A stretch of 64,000 nt of DNA from contig NZ_RAHX01000001.1 in NCBI RefSeq assembly GCF_003605475.1, positions 744,001-808,000 of the forward strand. Direction: 5' to 3'. Below are positions 1 to 9,028 of this stretch, in pieces. The position numbers and the translations under genes were made by a program. How positions within the stretch are numbered: position 1 is the first letter of the stretch; the number at the start of each line of letters is the position of its first letter. This DNA comes from Aurantiacibacter aquimixticola (GTDB lineage Bacteria; Pseudomonadota; Alphaproteobacteria; Sphingomonadales; Sphingomonadaceae). The notes under the pieces are model-generated. The model had not been told where the DNA came from. It made no database searches and saw nothing but the letters and a program-made list of their open reading frames with translations.

Positions 1-673
1 CGCCGTCATGGCTGATAGTCAGGATATCCGCATCGAGCATGTCCAGCACGGCTGCGAACAGGCTGCGCGGAAATACCGGTGTGCCGAGATTGCGGACGCT
101 TTCGGCATAGACCGCGTAATGCGCCGCGCGGTCCGCTTCGCCCGTACCCACGCGGATAGCGAGATTAGCCTTGAGGCCCTTGCGCACTTCGGCCCGTTGT
201 TTGCGCGGGATGGCCAGCAACTGTGCTTCATCACCGGCAGCGAGTTGGGCGACAAAGCCCGCATGGCTGTCGGTGCGCACGTCCCATCCCTCGCTTACAT
301 CGCCGCCACGCAGCTCAATCGCGGGACAGGAAAGACGCCCCGCCAATTCCTGCGCCCCGCTGCAAAGCGATGCAGCGCACGTCCCGAGCACGCCGCCTTC
401 CACGGCAAAGCCGCTCGATGCAAGGACTCGACCGAAGATCGGCGAATGCACTTCGCTCAGCGGCAACCAGCCCACGAGTATGCCGCCCTTTTCCGCTACC
501 AGCCCATGCGCACGCTGCCCGGTGCCCGCCTCGACCGCCAGCAGCCAGGATGGTCGATGGAAGATGCTTCCACCCTGCCGCGCGACAAAAGTCTCGATCC
601 GGTGCACTTCTTCCGGCTCGCCGAGGTCGGCGATGCGGATGCTTTCACGCAGCGAGGCGAAAGGCGCGTTCAT
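1..673 (-). CDS. FemAB-like XrtA/PEP-CTERM-associated transferase (partial, 3' end off window)
   Basis: The reading frame opens with ATG at 673 and runs off the left edge, giving 224 visible residues. The segment PRKQRAEVRKG at residues 156-166 is typical of the FemAB/GNAT-fold proteins that accompany exosortase A. In that family the protein is predicted to transfer an aminoacyl or acyl group, possibly onto exopolysaccharide; no reaction has been shown here. Its ATG overlaps the TGA of the deacetylase gene (ATGA, 670-673), so the two are probably translationally coupled. It is the last visible gene of the XrtA run; exosortase and glycosyltransferase genes would be expected beyond the edge. 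Confidence 0.85.
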   Translation of the reverse strand, partial: MNAPFASLRESIRIADLGEPEEVHRIETFVARQGGSIFHRPSWLLAVEAGTGQRAHGLVAEKGGILVGWLPLSEVHSPIFGRVLASSGFAVEGGVLGTCAASLCSGAQELAGRLSCPAIELRGGDVSEGWDVRTDSHAGFVAQLAAGDEAQLLAIPRKQRAEVRKGLKANLAIRVGTGEADRAAHYAVYAESVRNLGTPVFPRSLFAAVLDMLDADILTISHDG

Positions 674-1590
674 GCGCTTGCCCGATGGAGGGTTGCCTTC
701 TCGGCCTCCAGGCGTAGAGCCTCGCGATGCGCGATCACATCGATCCGCCCCCAGGCAAATTCGCGTACCAGCTGACGCAGCTTGCCCGCCATCTTTTCGA
801 GATTTGTGTAATGCCGCAGCCGGGATCGCAGTGGTGCACCGGCAACGCGCGGCTGGCCGGGGTCGATCTCCCATGGATGGAAGTAGAAGATGGCTGGCCG
901 CCCCTCGTCACGGTTGACCTGCCGGATCGCCCAGCGGCTGAACGCGTAGGGCAGCACGCGGAAGAAGCCGCCGCCGCCCGCGGCCAGACGTTTTCCGCGA
1001 AATTGCGCCGTCGTCACCGGCAGCTCCACCAGATCGCTCCACGGCAGAGGATTGAACGCGAAGCGCGGAGCGTCGGCCCAGCCATAGTGATCGTGCGCTA
1101 CGGGCGCGACGCTGGAGGAATAGAGATAGCCCTGCTCCGCCAACTCCATGAAGGCCCAGGGCGTGCGCTGGTCAATGGAGAAGCTAGGCGCGCGATAGCC
1201 TATCACGCGCTCTCCGCAGCAATCCTCGATCGTTTTCCGGGTGCGCTCGATATCGGCGGCGAAGCTCTTGCGGTCCATGCGGAACACGCGCTCGTGATCC
1301 CAGCCATGGCTCGCAACCTCATGACCTCTGGCTGCGATCTCGCGCAGGAGACCGGCATGGCGCTTCGCCACCCAGCCGAGAGTGAAGAAGGTGGCGCTCG
1401 CTTGCGCCTCGTCGAACAGGTTGAGAATGGCGTGCACATTGCGCTCGACCCGGTCGTCGAGACCGCCCCAGCTGTCCCGCTCGATAACGCCCTCGAACGC
1501 GCCGACCTGGAACCAGTCCTCGACATCGACCGAAAGGCCGTTGACGACGCGCCCCGGTGCGTCGCCTTCGTCGAAAGCGATGGCGTTCAC
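670..1590 (-). CDS. XrtA-associated polysaccharide deacetylase (DUF3473 type)
   Basis: A 306-residue NodB-fold carbohydrate esterase. The catalytic/metal-binding segment VDVED is at residues 21-25 and the metal-binding HGWDH at 95-99, so the active site looks intact. The family removes N-acetyl groups from polysaccharide, here presumably the EPS exported by the neighbouring proteins. There is no signal peptide, as usual for this XrtA-linked subfamily. The ATG at 1590 is preceded by a clear AAGGAG ribosome binding site that overlaps the stop of the upstream ATPase gene. The length fits the family. Confidence 0.9.
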   Translation of the reverse strand: MNAIAFDEGDAPGRVVNGLSVDVEDWFQVGAFEGVIERDSWGGLDDRVERNVHAILNLFDEAQASATFFTLGWVAKRHAGLLREIAARGHEVASHGWDHERVFRMDRKSFAADIERTRKTIEDCCGERVIGYRAPSFSIDQRTPWAFMELAEQGYLYSSSVAPVAHDHYGWADAPRFAFNPLPWSDLVELPVTTAQFRGKRLAAGGGGFFRVLPYAFSRWAIRQVNRDEGRPAIFYFHPWEIDPGQPRVAGAPLRSRLRHYTNLEKMAGKLRQLVREFAWGRIDVIAHREALRLEAEKATLHRASA

Positions 1591-1601
1591 CGATGCGCTC
1601 C

Positions 1602-2789
1602 TTACGCGGCCTTGCTCGAATCCATCTCGCCCTCGATCCAGTCGATGAGCATCGTCAGCGTCTGGCGGATGGAGCGTTCCTGTTCGAAGGAGCGCGCCTC
1701 GATCCGGGCCAGCTGCTCGCGCATCTCGCCGATCTCGGTGCCGCCCGTTTCACCGTCGGCGTCGACAGGACGCTCAGCGACGTCGTCGAGCTTGGCCCGG
1801 AGTTCTGCGATCTGCGCATCACGCTCGGCAATCGCGCCGTCGAAAGCTTCGATAAGCATGGCTTCGCGTTCGAGGATCGCCGCGTTGACCTGCTCCCGAT
1901 CGAGACCACTCGCCACGGTATTTGAACCGCTGTTGTTCACGGGGGCCTCGGGCACGGCCGGTGCGGGCGGCACCGCACGCTCACTGCCCATTTCCGCCAG
2001 CACGGCTTCGAGCATCGCGCTATCGATATCGCTGCGCTTTTCGATCGCGCCCGCCAGCATCAACCGGTTGGCGATCTGGTTCACGCGGCGCGGAATGCCA
2101 TCCGAGGCGGCGAAAATTCCGGCGAATACATCCTCGGCGAAAGAGGGATTGCCATTCCACCCAACCTTTTCGAGACGGTGGACGATATACGGCTCGATCT
2201 CCGCTTCCTGCATCGGCTCGAGGTGATGCGCGGCGATCACGCGCTGACGCAGCTGCTCCAGCCCATCATCGTTCTGCAACGTCTCGCGAAATTCCGGCTG
2301 TCCGAGCAGAAGCGTCTGCAACAGCGGATGATTTCCCAGCTGGAAGTTCGAGAACATGCGCAGCTCTTCCAGTGCCTGCACCGAAAGGTTCTGCGATTCG
2401 TCGATGATAAGCAGGCAGCGACGCCCTGCGCGCGCTTCCTCGTGCAGGAAACTCTCGATATCGGTGAGCGCAGTCGCCTTGTCGTGTCCCTCGACGTCCA
2501 GTCCCATCGCGCCGGCAACGACGTGGACGATCTCTTCCTCGTTGAGTTTGCTCGTCACGATCTGCGCCACGGTGACCGCATCGGGATCGAGCGTTTTCAT
2601 CATATGCGCGACCAGCGTCGACTTGCCCGAGCCGACTTCGCCGGTGATGACGATGAAGCCCTCGCCCTGCGCCAGGCCGTATCCGAGATAGGACAGCGCT
2701 TTCCTGTGCGTGATCGACCGGAAGTAGAATTCCGGATCGGGCGTAAGCTGGAATGGCTTGCCGGACAGACCGTAGAAATCGTCGAACAT
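1602..2789 (-). CDS. XrtA/PEP-CTERM system-associated ATPase (ExeA-like AAA)
   Basis: A 395-residue protein starting MFDDFYGLSGKPFQL, the usual N-terminus of this ExeA/GspA-like family. The start at 2789 has an AAAGGA ribosome binding site; a longer upstream extension in frame looks non-coding. Walker A GEVGSGKST is at residues 50-58 and Walker B LLIIDE near 126-131, followed by an AAA domain. The last ~130 residues are charged and probably coiled coil. In XrtA loci it sits between the outer-membrane protein and the deacetylase, as here, and probably powers or regulates assembly of the EPS export machine at the inner membrane. Confidence 0.9.
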   Translation of the reverse strand: MFDDFYGLSGKPFQLTPDPEFYFRSITHRKALSYLGYGLAQGEGFIVITGEVGSGKSTLVAHMMKTLDPDAVTVAQIVTSKLNEEEIVHVVAGAMGLDVEGHDKATALTDIESFLHEEARAGRRCLLIIDESQNLSVQALEELRMFSNFQLGNHPLLQTLLLGQPEFRETLQNDDGLEQLRQRVIAAHHLEPMQEAEIEPYIVHRLEKVGWNGNPSFAEDVFAGIFAASDGIPRRVNQIANRLMLAGAIEKRSDIDSAMLEAVLAEMGSERAVPPAPAVPEAPVNNSGSNTVASGLDREQVNAAILEREAMLIEAFDGAIAERDAQIAELRAKLDDVAERPVDADGETGGTEIGEMREQLARIEARSFEQERSIRQTLTMLIDWIEGEMDSSKAA

Positions 2790-2811
2790 GGTTGGTGATC
2801 CTTTCGGGCGG

Positions 2812-4449
2812 TCAGAACGTGTAACGAAGGCCGACAAGCGCGGAGGCGGCGGAATAGTCGGGCAAGTCTTCGCGTGAGATACCATCGAGGCCGACGGCGG
2901 CCGTACCGGCCAGCCCATCAAGCAGAGTGCGGTTGTACGCGGCGCTCAGGCTGTAACCGAGAGCATCGCCCAGCCCGTCGGCGCCCGGTTGGAACAGGCT
3001 TAGCGAGCCACCCAGATTGACACCGGAACGCTGATCGAGCTGTCGCGCGGCATAGGCGGCGAGCCAGTAAGTCTCGTCCGCCACACCGTCGAGCGCCGCA
3101 AGTACGGTGTCATCGCCTGCGAAGAAGCTACGGCGATCATAGCCAGTGCCTATGCCGTAGGAGAGGCGACCGCTTTGCGCGCCATAGCTCAGAGATACGC
3201 CGCGATTGCGGAATACTGCGGAGCGAAGCGATCCAAGGCGCGCAAGAGCGCAATTATCACCCTCCACCCCGAGCACGCAGCCGCCGAGATCTCCGCTGAT
3301 CGGATTGCGGAAGGCATCAAAATCCGTGCCTAGCTCGTCCAGCGCGCCGACCACCTGGCCGCCGAAGCTGTTGAGCGTGTCATAGACCGAGACATTCAGG
3401 CTGGAGCGCGCGTTCGGCGCGTAAGCAAGCGAGCCGTAATAGGTCGTCGATCCATAGCGCCGACCGACAGTCGCCGCGGCAGAGGTGCGGCGGCTCGGGC
3501 GCCACAACACGCCGACATCCCAAATCAGACCGTCGGTCTCATAAGCGATGGTGCGCGGCTGCGTTTCATCGGTGATGAAGCGTCCAACCGGCCCACGGAT
3601 CGGCAATCCTTCGTCATCGCGAAGGGCGTCGCGGCTCGAAACCTCGACATCCTCGTAACCTACACCGCCAACCAGCGCGACGTTGGGAGAGACCGGAACG
3701 GTCACATCGGCGCGGACGTAGCGATCGTCGATACGCTGATCGAGGTTGGACACGTCCTGGCGGTTCCATCCGGCGCCGACGCCGACGCCGACCGGCAGGA
3801 CCGTATCGGGCGCCAGACCGGCCCGCACGGCGGCATTCTGCGTTACGGCCTCATCGAAAATATCGACCGGGTCGGCATCGGCGGCGACCAGTACGGCATC
3901 GGGCGATTCCACCCGCGTATAGCCGATGCGATACGCCCCGGTGACTTCAGCCGCGCCCAGCTGGGTGCGCGCGGACGGCCCGGCATAGACGGAGTAGAAC
4001 TGGCTGGTGAAATCGTCATCTGCGCCGAAATCGCCAAGCGATGTGCTGCCATCGCCATCGACGCGGGTGCGTGATGCGAGGCCGCCCGCCTCCAGCGTTA
4101 CCGCAGGCCCGGCCACGGCGAGCGAGGCGCGGGCGATGCCGGAAACCGTGTCCGTATCGGCGACATCGTCGTCCCACCCGATCCGCCGTTCATAGCGAAG
4201 CGATGCGGAGCCTTGCGAGTAACGTCCGCCGAAGCCAGCATCGACGCCCACGGCGGCGCGAGTGTAGGTGACGACGTCGTCTCCCGGCTCGAGCTCCGCC
4301 GTCACGACCTGCGCTGCCTCGATATAGGGCGCAATCGCCACGCCTCGGTTCGTGTCGGTCGCGTCGTCCTCGGCATTATCGATATCCTGCGCCAAGGCCG
4401 TGGCGGGCAGCGCAGCCAGGAGGGCGAGCGAGGTGAATATCATGCGCAT
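2812..4449 (-). CDS. PEP-CTERM system-associated outer-membrane beta-barrel protein (TIGR03016 type)
   Basis: A 545-residue protein with a Sec signal peptide (MRMIFTSLALLAALPATALA, cleavage near residue 20-21) and alternating beta-strand sequence ending in the aromatic motif GLRYTF, the C-terminal signature of outer-membrane barrels. Proteins of this type occur only in XrtA EPS loci and are thought to form the outer-membrane exit or scaffold for the polymer. ATG at 4449 is preferred over the in-frame ATG at 4443 because AGGAG lies ten bases upstream. It begins 5 bases after the kinase stop. Confidence 0.85.
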   Translation of the reverse strand: MRMIFTSLALLAALPATALAQDIDNAEDDATDTNRGVAIAPYIEAAQVVTAELEPGDDVVTYTRAAVGVDAGFGGRYSQGSASLRYERRIGWDDDVADTDTVSGIARASLAVAGPAVTLEAGGLASRTRVDGDGSTSLGDFGADDDFTSQFYSVYAGPSARTQLGAAEVTGAYRIGYTRVESPDAVLVAADADPVDIFDEAVTQNAAVRAGLAPDTVLPVGVGVGAGWNRQDVSNLDQRIDDRYVRADVTVPVSPNVALVGGVGYEDVEVSSRDALRDDEGLPIRGPVGRFITDETQPRTIAYETDGLIWDVGVLWRPSRRTSAAATVGRRYGSTTYYGSLAYAPNARSSLNVSVYDTLNSFGGQVVGALDELGTDFDAFRNPISGDLGGCVLGVEGDNCALARLGSLRSAVFRNRGVSLSYGAQSGRLSYGIGTGYDRRSFFAGDDTVLAALDGVADETYWLAAYAARQLDQRSGVNLGGSLSLFQPGADGLGDALGYSLSAAYNRTLLDGLAGTAAVGLDGISREDLPDYSAASALVGLRYTF

Positions 4450-4454
4450 GGCGA

Positions 4455-5423
4455 TCAGGACTCCTGCCCGTAATAGGCACCGAAGCGGCGCCCGCTCGGG
4501 CTGAAATGGGCCGCGTTCAGCATCAGCTTGAGATCGGGGCAGGACGAAAGCAGCGTCAGCGCATCTTCGAGCGCGCTCTGTCCGGTGCGGTCTGCGCGCG
4601 CGACCACGATGGCCTGTCCGACATGATTGGCGAGCTCCGCCGCCGGAGAAGCGGCAAGCGCCGGAGCGCTGTCGAAAATGATGATGCGGTTGGGCGCGGC
4701 GCGGGTGAGCCGGTCCAGCACCTCGGCGGTGCGCGTGCTAGCGAGAAATTCGCTATCGGACGTCGTGTGATTGCCCGCAGGCAGCACGTGCAGCCCGGCG
4801 ATATCGGTGGCAAGAACGCAATCCTCGACGCGGATATCGTCGCGTGCCAGCACGTCCATGAAGCCCGGACCACGCGGCAGGCCGAGCATCGACAGGATGG
4901 ACGGCTTGGCGAAATCCGCATCCACCAGCAGCACTTCGCTGTCTTTTTCCGCGGCCATCGCCAGAGCCAGATTTGCGGCCGTGAAGCTCTTGCCTTCAGC
5001 CGGAAGGGGAGAGCACACCAGCACACGCTGGGCGAGCTTGCCGGAGCCCGCCTCGCGCGCCTTGCGCACCGATTGCAGCACCTGGCGTTTGACGATGCGG
5101 AATTCTTCGAGAAGCGTCGTTACCGCTCCGTCGGGCTGGATCAGGCCATGCCGGGCAAGCGCGTCCCGGTCGATCTCATGCACATCCTTGGAAAAGTGCA
5201 CATCCTCGTAAACCGGCTCTGCCGCGGGCGTCTCGACAATTGCGGGCGCATTGTCCGCGGAGGTTTCCACCTTGCGCCTACGCCGCACGACGCGTCGATT
5301 GACGGGCTTGGCCAGTTCACCCGGCACCGGGGCCGGCGCGAAGCTGTCGCCCAGGCCGAACGCGTCTTCGGCGCGTTCGATCAGGGAACGGCGGTCCGGC
5401 GTGATCTTGCTGTGCTCGGTCAT
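4455..5423 (-). CDS. XrtA-associated tyrosine autokinase (BY-kinase)
   Basis: A 322-residue cytoplasmic P-loop kinase of the CpsD/CapB type. Walker A lies in PLPAEGKSF (139-147), the A' motif in VLLVDAD (164-170), and the B-type motif in IIFDSAPAL. The tail GAYYGQES offers two tyrosines, fewer than in classical BY-kinases. It would be activated by the adjacent Wzz-like protein and control polymer length. I chose ATG at 5423 (MTEHSKITPDRRS); an in-frame extension upstream is cysteine/serine-rich and overlaps the chain-length gene. An arginine-rich stretch at residues 43-51 is unusual. Confidence 0.9.
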   Translation of the reverse strand: MTEHSKITPDRRSLIERAEDAFGLGDSFAPAPVPGELAKPVNRRVVRRRRKVETSADNAPAIVETPAAEPVYEDVHFSKDVHEIDRDALARHGLIQPDGAVTTLLEEFRIVKRQVLQSVRKAREAGSGKLAQRVLVCSPLPAEGKSFTAANLALAMAAEKDSEVLLVDADFAKPSILSMLGLPRGPGFMDVLARDDIRVEDCVLATDIAGLHVLPAGNHTTSDSEFLASTRTAEVLDRLTRAAPNRIIIFDSAPALAASPAAELANHVGQAIVVARADRTGQSALEDALTLLSSCPDLKLMLNAAHFSPSGRRFGAYYGQES

Positions 5424-5433
5424 ATCCGTCCCC

Positions 5434-6951
5434 TCACGCCATGGTGCTTCGCTGCAGCAGCTCGACGCCGAGCAGGACGACGAACAGCACGCCCAATCCG
5501 CCCACACCGGCTGCGAAATATTTCAGCCGCTGGCGGCGCAGCTCGCGGCCCGCTTCGGTGAAGGTGTGGCTGATCGTGCCGACGACCGGCAGGCCGAAGG
5601 TTCGCTCCAGCTGGCTCGCTGTCGCAAAGGTGGAGCCCAGCTTGCTCAGCGTGAATGCCGTTCCGGCGCCCGCTCCGATGCCGACGATGAGGACGCCCAG
5701 TAGCAGCAACGGACGGTTCGGCGCGGCAGGCGCGCGCGGCGTGGTCGGCGGATCGACAACTTCGAATTGCGTGGCGCTATTTTCGTTGCGCAATTCACCG
5801 CGCAGGCGCAGTTCTTCCCGGTCTTCGAGCAGGGCATCGTACTGTTCGCGCAGCACCTCGTAATCGCGGCTGATCCGCTGCGCCTCGGCGGCGGCTCCCG
5901 GCTCGCGGGCGGCGCTGGCATTGATCGAGGCGATTTCCGCCTGGAGAGCGGCTGCGCGCGATTGCAGCGACATGACATTGGATTGCCGCTCCCCCCGCAT
6001 GCTCTGCAAGGATGTGTAGGCCGGGTTCGGCATGCCGCCCGGCGCACCGGCAGCAGCTGCGCGCTGGCGGAGACTGGCGACACTGCGCTCCGCCGCGATG
6101 ACATCCGGGTGCTCGCTCGTCATCCCGCGGGCGCGCATCGCGTCGAGATTGGCTTCCGCCTGGGCAAGCGTAGCCTGTGGCCCGCCCCCGCCCGGCGCGG
6201 CAATCGTGCGCGGGGTGCTGGCGATCTGTCCATCGAGAGCGGCCATGGCGGCCTGCGCTGCGGCAAGGTCCGCCTCGACGCTGCGCAATTCTGCACGCGT
6301 CGCGCTCAGCTGCGTGGCAATGGCTTGAGCCCCGCCAACAAGGTCCGGATTGGCGGCCTCGAAGGCGAGCCGACGCTCTTCGGCTGAGGCGAGCTCCGCC
6401 TCGCGCTCTGCCAGCTGCTGATTCAGGAATCCGATGCTGTCCGCCATTTCGCCGCGTGCGCCGCCGAGATTTTCCTCGCGAAAAATGTCGATCATGCGCT
6501 GCGCGATCGTGCGCGCGAGTTCGGCGTTTTCGGCATCCGTCAGTTCGCTGCGACCGCTTTGCGCGGATATCTCGAAGATGTTCTCGCCCTGGCTGACGAC
6601 GGCGATATCGTCTTCGAGCCTGTCGATCGCCGCTTCCATCTGCGTCGGCGTGCTCACCGCGTCGCCAATGCGGGTGGAACGCACGACCTTCTCGAGATTG
6701 ACGGAGCTGACCAGCGTCTGCCGAATGCGGTCGATATCGCGCTCACGCGCATTGGCACCGATCCCGATCTGCTCGGTCAGCACGTCGTCCAGCTGGACGA
6801 AAATGCGCGTTTCGGATTCGTAAGTATTCGGGATCAGCGCGACGACCAGCCAGCCCAGCAGGCAGATGCCCCAGGCAATGGCGAGCGCCAGCCAGCGACG
6901 GTTCCACACCGCCCATAGCCCTGCGCGCAGTTCCTCGAGAAGCTGATTCAC
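5434..6951 (-). CDS. XrtA system polysaccharide chain length determinant (Wzz/GNVR)
   Basis: A 505-residue inner-membrane polysaccharide co-polymerase. One membrane segment lies near the N-terminus (LALAIAWGICLLGWLVVALI) and another near residue 415 (LLLLGVLIVGIGAGAGTAF). Between them is a long periplasmic coiled-coil domain, and a further hydrophobic segment follows near the C-terminus. The kinase domain is encoded separately by the next gene, the two-protein arrangement of many XrtA loci. The start codon is GTG at 6951, with AGGAG about nine bases upstream. The protein sets EPS chain length and recruits the autokinase. Confidence 0.9.
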   Translation of the reverse strand: MNQLLEELRAGLWAVWNRRWLALAIAWGICLLGWLVVALIPNTYESETRIFVQLDDVLTEQIGIGANARERDIDRIRQTLVSSVNLEKVVRSTRIGDAVSTPTQMEAAIDRLEDDIAVVSQGENIFEISAQSGRSELTDAENAELARTIAQRMIDIFREENLGGARGEMADSIGFLNQQLAEREAELASAEERRLAFEAANPDLVGGAQAIATQLSATRAELRSVEADLAAAQAAMAALDGQIASTPRTIAAPGGGGPQATLAQAEANLDAMRARGMTSEHPDVIAAERSVASLRQRAAAAGAPGGMPNPAYTSLQSMRGERQSNVMSLQSRAAALQAEIASINASAAREPGAAAEAQRISRDYEVLREQYDALLEDREELRLRGELRNENSATQFEVVDPPTTPRAPAAPNRPLLLLGVLIVGIGAGAGTAFTLSKLGSTFATASQLERTFGLPVVGTISHTFTEAGRELRRQRLKYFAAGVGGLGVLFVVLLGVELLQRSTMA

Positions 6952-6964
6952 GCCTCCGATCTCC

Positions 6965-7609
6965 TCAGAACATGCTTTCGGGGATGATGATGACGTCGCC
7001 CGGCATCAGCATGACATTCGCTTCGCTATCGCCGCGGCGCAGCAGGTCGGACAAACGCAGATCGTATTCGCGCTGCTCGCCGCTCTCGCGGTCGAACCGG
7101 ATAAGCCGCGCGCGATTGCCCGCTGCGTATTCGGACAGGCCGCCGACGGAAATCATGGCGTCCAGCAGCGTCATGTTCGCGCGGAAAGGGATGGAGGCCG
7201 GCTCCGCCGTCGCGCCGACGATCCGCACCTGCTGGCTGAACGTCCCGGCAAATTCATTGACGATCACCGTGACCAGCGGCTCTTCTATATATTGGGAAAG
7301 CTGCAAGCGGATGTCTTCCGACAGCATGGTCGGCGTCTTCCCCACGGCGGGCATGTCGGACACCAGCGGCGTCGTGATGCGGCCATCGGGACGCACCTGC
7401 ACCTCCGCACCAAGCTCGTCATTGCGCCAGACGTGGATGGTCAGCTTGTCCAGCGGGCCGATGACATATTCCTCGCCCGGCCCTTCCTGCATCGACACGA
7501 AGCGTGCGGGGGCAAGCTCCGATCCGGCGGAATTCCCGGCACAACCCGTGAGGGCGAGCGCAAGCCCCGCTGCCATAAGCACGGTTCTTGGCGACAATTT
7601 GCTGCGCAT
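6965..7609 (-). CDS. XrtA system polysaccharide export lipoprotein (Wza-like)
   Basis: A 214-residue lipoprotein: the signal peptide ends at LALTGC, giving a lipidated cysteine at residue 23. The mature part contains the Poly_export domain (EYVIGPLDKLTIHVWRNDEL) and one or two SLBB-like segments, ending in the typical PGDVIIIPES. It would form the periplasm/outer-membrane channel for EPS. It starts the export operon: 192 bp separate it from the decarboxylase gene, whereas all genes downstream are 23 bp or less apart. AAGGAC is the ribosome binding site. Confidence 0.9.
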   Translation of the reverse strand: MRSKLSPRTVLMAAGLALALTGCAGNSAGSELAPARFVSMQEGPGEEYVIGPLDKLTIHVWRNDELGAEVQVRPDGRITTPLVSDMPAVGKTPTMLSEDIRLQLSQYIEEPLVTVIVNEFAGTFSQQVRIVGATAEPASIPFRANMTLLDAMISVGGLSEYAAGNRARLIRFDRESGEQREYDLRLSDLLRRGDSEANVMLMPGDVIIIPESMF

Positions 7610-7769
7610 GAAATGCGTCCTTCGCGATGTGTGGCGCTTGGCTGACGCGGCCTCTATTGCCCCGCACGCTTTACGCCCTGGATCCGGTCACGCTTTCTCG
7701 CGGAAAAGAGTGAACATCGCGTTAGTATTGAAGCCCCGCCGCCCGGAAATTCAGCCCTTTTGGAACGCT

Positions 7770-7784
7770 GTCCCGTTTCGGGAC
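7770..7784. promoter_or_regulatory. 15-bp palindrome upstream of the EPS export operon
   Basis: GTCCCG-TTT-CGGGAC is a perfect inverted repeat with a 3-nt centre, in the 192-bp gap between the decarboxylase stop (7802) and the export lipoprotein start (7609). It could be an operator for the export operon or a short hairpin after the decarboxylase gene; no T-tract follows on the minus strand, so a Rho-independent terminator is unlikely. I found no convincing -24/-12 sigma-54 element beside it. Confidence 0.35.
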
Positions 7785-7801
7785 GCGGGCTGGAGAGAAG
7801 C

Positions 7802-9028
7802 TTAAACCAGCATTTCAAGCGCGGCGCCCTGGCCCAGGAACGCCGACGGGCTGGCGGTTGCACCGTAAGCTCCTGCGCAAAAGACCGCGACGATGTCGCC
7901 TACTTCGGCGCGTGGCAGGTGCGCCTGGTCGGCAAGGCGATCGAGCGGCGTGCACAGGCACCCTACGACATTCACCAGCTCCTCGGCATCCGCATCGAAG
8001 CGACTGGCGATGGCGAGCGGGTAATTGCGCCGGACGACTGTGCCGAAATTGCCCGACGCCGCCAACTGGTGATGCAATCCGCCATCGGTGATGAGATAGG
8101 TGACCCCGTGGCTATCCTTCCGGTCGACGATGCGCGTGAGATACACGCCCGCCTCGCCGACAAGGTAGCGGCCAAGCTCAATGACGAATTCGGTTTCGGT
8201 CAATTCCGGCGGCAGAGTATCGAACTGCCGTTCAAGTGCGGCTCCGACGGCAGCGATGTCGAGCGGCGCGTCTCGGTCGAAATAGGGTATGCCGAAGCCC
8301 CCGCCCATATTGAAATGCGGCACCGTCACGCCTGCTTCCCGGGCCAGTCGCGCTGCAAGCTCGAGCGTGCTCGCCTGCGACTGGATGATCGCTTCGGCGT
8401 CCAGCGCCTGACTGCCCGCATAAATATGAAATCCACGCCAGTTGGCCCCGGCATCGACGATGCGACGGGCAAGTTCCGGCACGCGGCCCTCATCCACCCC
8501 AAAAGGCTTGGCACCGCCGCCCATCTTCATGCCCGATCCGCGAAGATCGAAGTTGGGATTGACGCGGATGGCAAGGCGCGGCGCGATATCGAGCGCCTTG
8601 CCAAACGCGAGCGCGCGCTCCGCCTCGTTCTCGGACTCCACATTCAGCGTAACCCCGGCGCGGATCGCCGCCGACAGCTCGCGGTCCCGTTTGCCCGGGC
8701 CGGCAAAGCTGATCTCCCGCGGCAGGAAACCGGCTGCCCTCGCCTGCTCCAATTCCCCGCCAGATGCGATGTCGAGACCGTCGACATGATCTGCGATAAA
8801 TTCGAGAAGTGGTCCGTAAGGATTTGCCTTCATGGCATAATGCAGGCGGAGCCGTTCCGGCATTGCCGTGCGCAAGTCCGCGATGCGGGCAGCGATCAGA
8901 TCGCGCGAGTAGACGAAAAGCGGCGTGTCACCCGCCTCCTTCACCAGCGCGCTTGCTATCCGCCCGCCGATGGCCAGCTCACCGTGCAATGCGGAGAAAT
9001 GCGGCGGAATCGGACCGTGCGGCTTCAT
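7802..9028 (-). CDS. Pyridoxal-dependent decarboxylase, exosortase A system-associated
   Basis: A 408-residue fold-type III PLP enzyme related to diaminopimelate/ornithine decarboxylases. The PLP lysine is in YAMKANPYG near residue 66, the glycine-rich phosphate loop is GGGFGIPYF, and the C-terminal GCLCTPLDRL and FCAGAYG supply the second-subunit active-site residues. The substrate is unknown; the family is defined by its place beside the XrtA acyl-CoA ligase. The ATG at 9028 overlaps the ligase TGA (ATGA), indicating coupled translation. With the ligase and the divergent carrier protein it suggests an amino-acid-derived building block. Confidence 0.9.
   Translation of the reverse strand: MKPHGPIPPHFSALHGELAIGGRIASALVKEAGDTPLFVYSRDLIAARIADLRTAMPERLRLHYAMKANPYGPLLEFIADHVDGLDIASGGELEQARAAGFLPREISFAGPGKRDRELSAAIRAGVTLNVESENEAERALAFGKALDIAPRLAIRVNPNFDLRGSGMKMGGGAKPFGVDEGRVPELARRIVDAGANWRGFHIYAGSQALDAEAIIQSQASTLELAARLAREAGVTVPHFNMGGGFGIPYFDRDAPLDIAAVGAALERQFDTLPPELTETEFVIELGRYLVGEAGVYLTRIVDRKDSHGVTYLITDGGLHHQLAASGNFGTVVRRNYPLAIASRFDADAEELVNVVGCLCTPLDRLADQAHLPRAEVGDIVAVFCAGAYGATASPSAFLGQGAALEMLV

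Noticed and set aside
7610-7801. Sigma-54 promoter driving the export operon
   Set aside because: Some PEP-CTERM genes are sigma-54 dependent, but no GG-N10-GC element with good TGGCAC/TTGC matches was found in this gap.
7654-7863. 69-codon minus-strand frame in the gap between the decarboxylase and export genes
   Set aside because: Overlaps the end of the decarboxylase gene, lacks a ribosome binding site and has no recognisable sequence.
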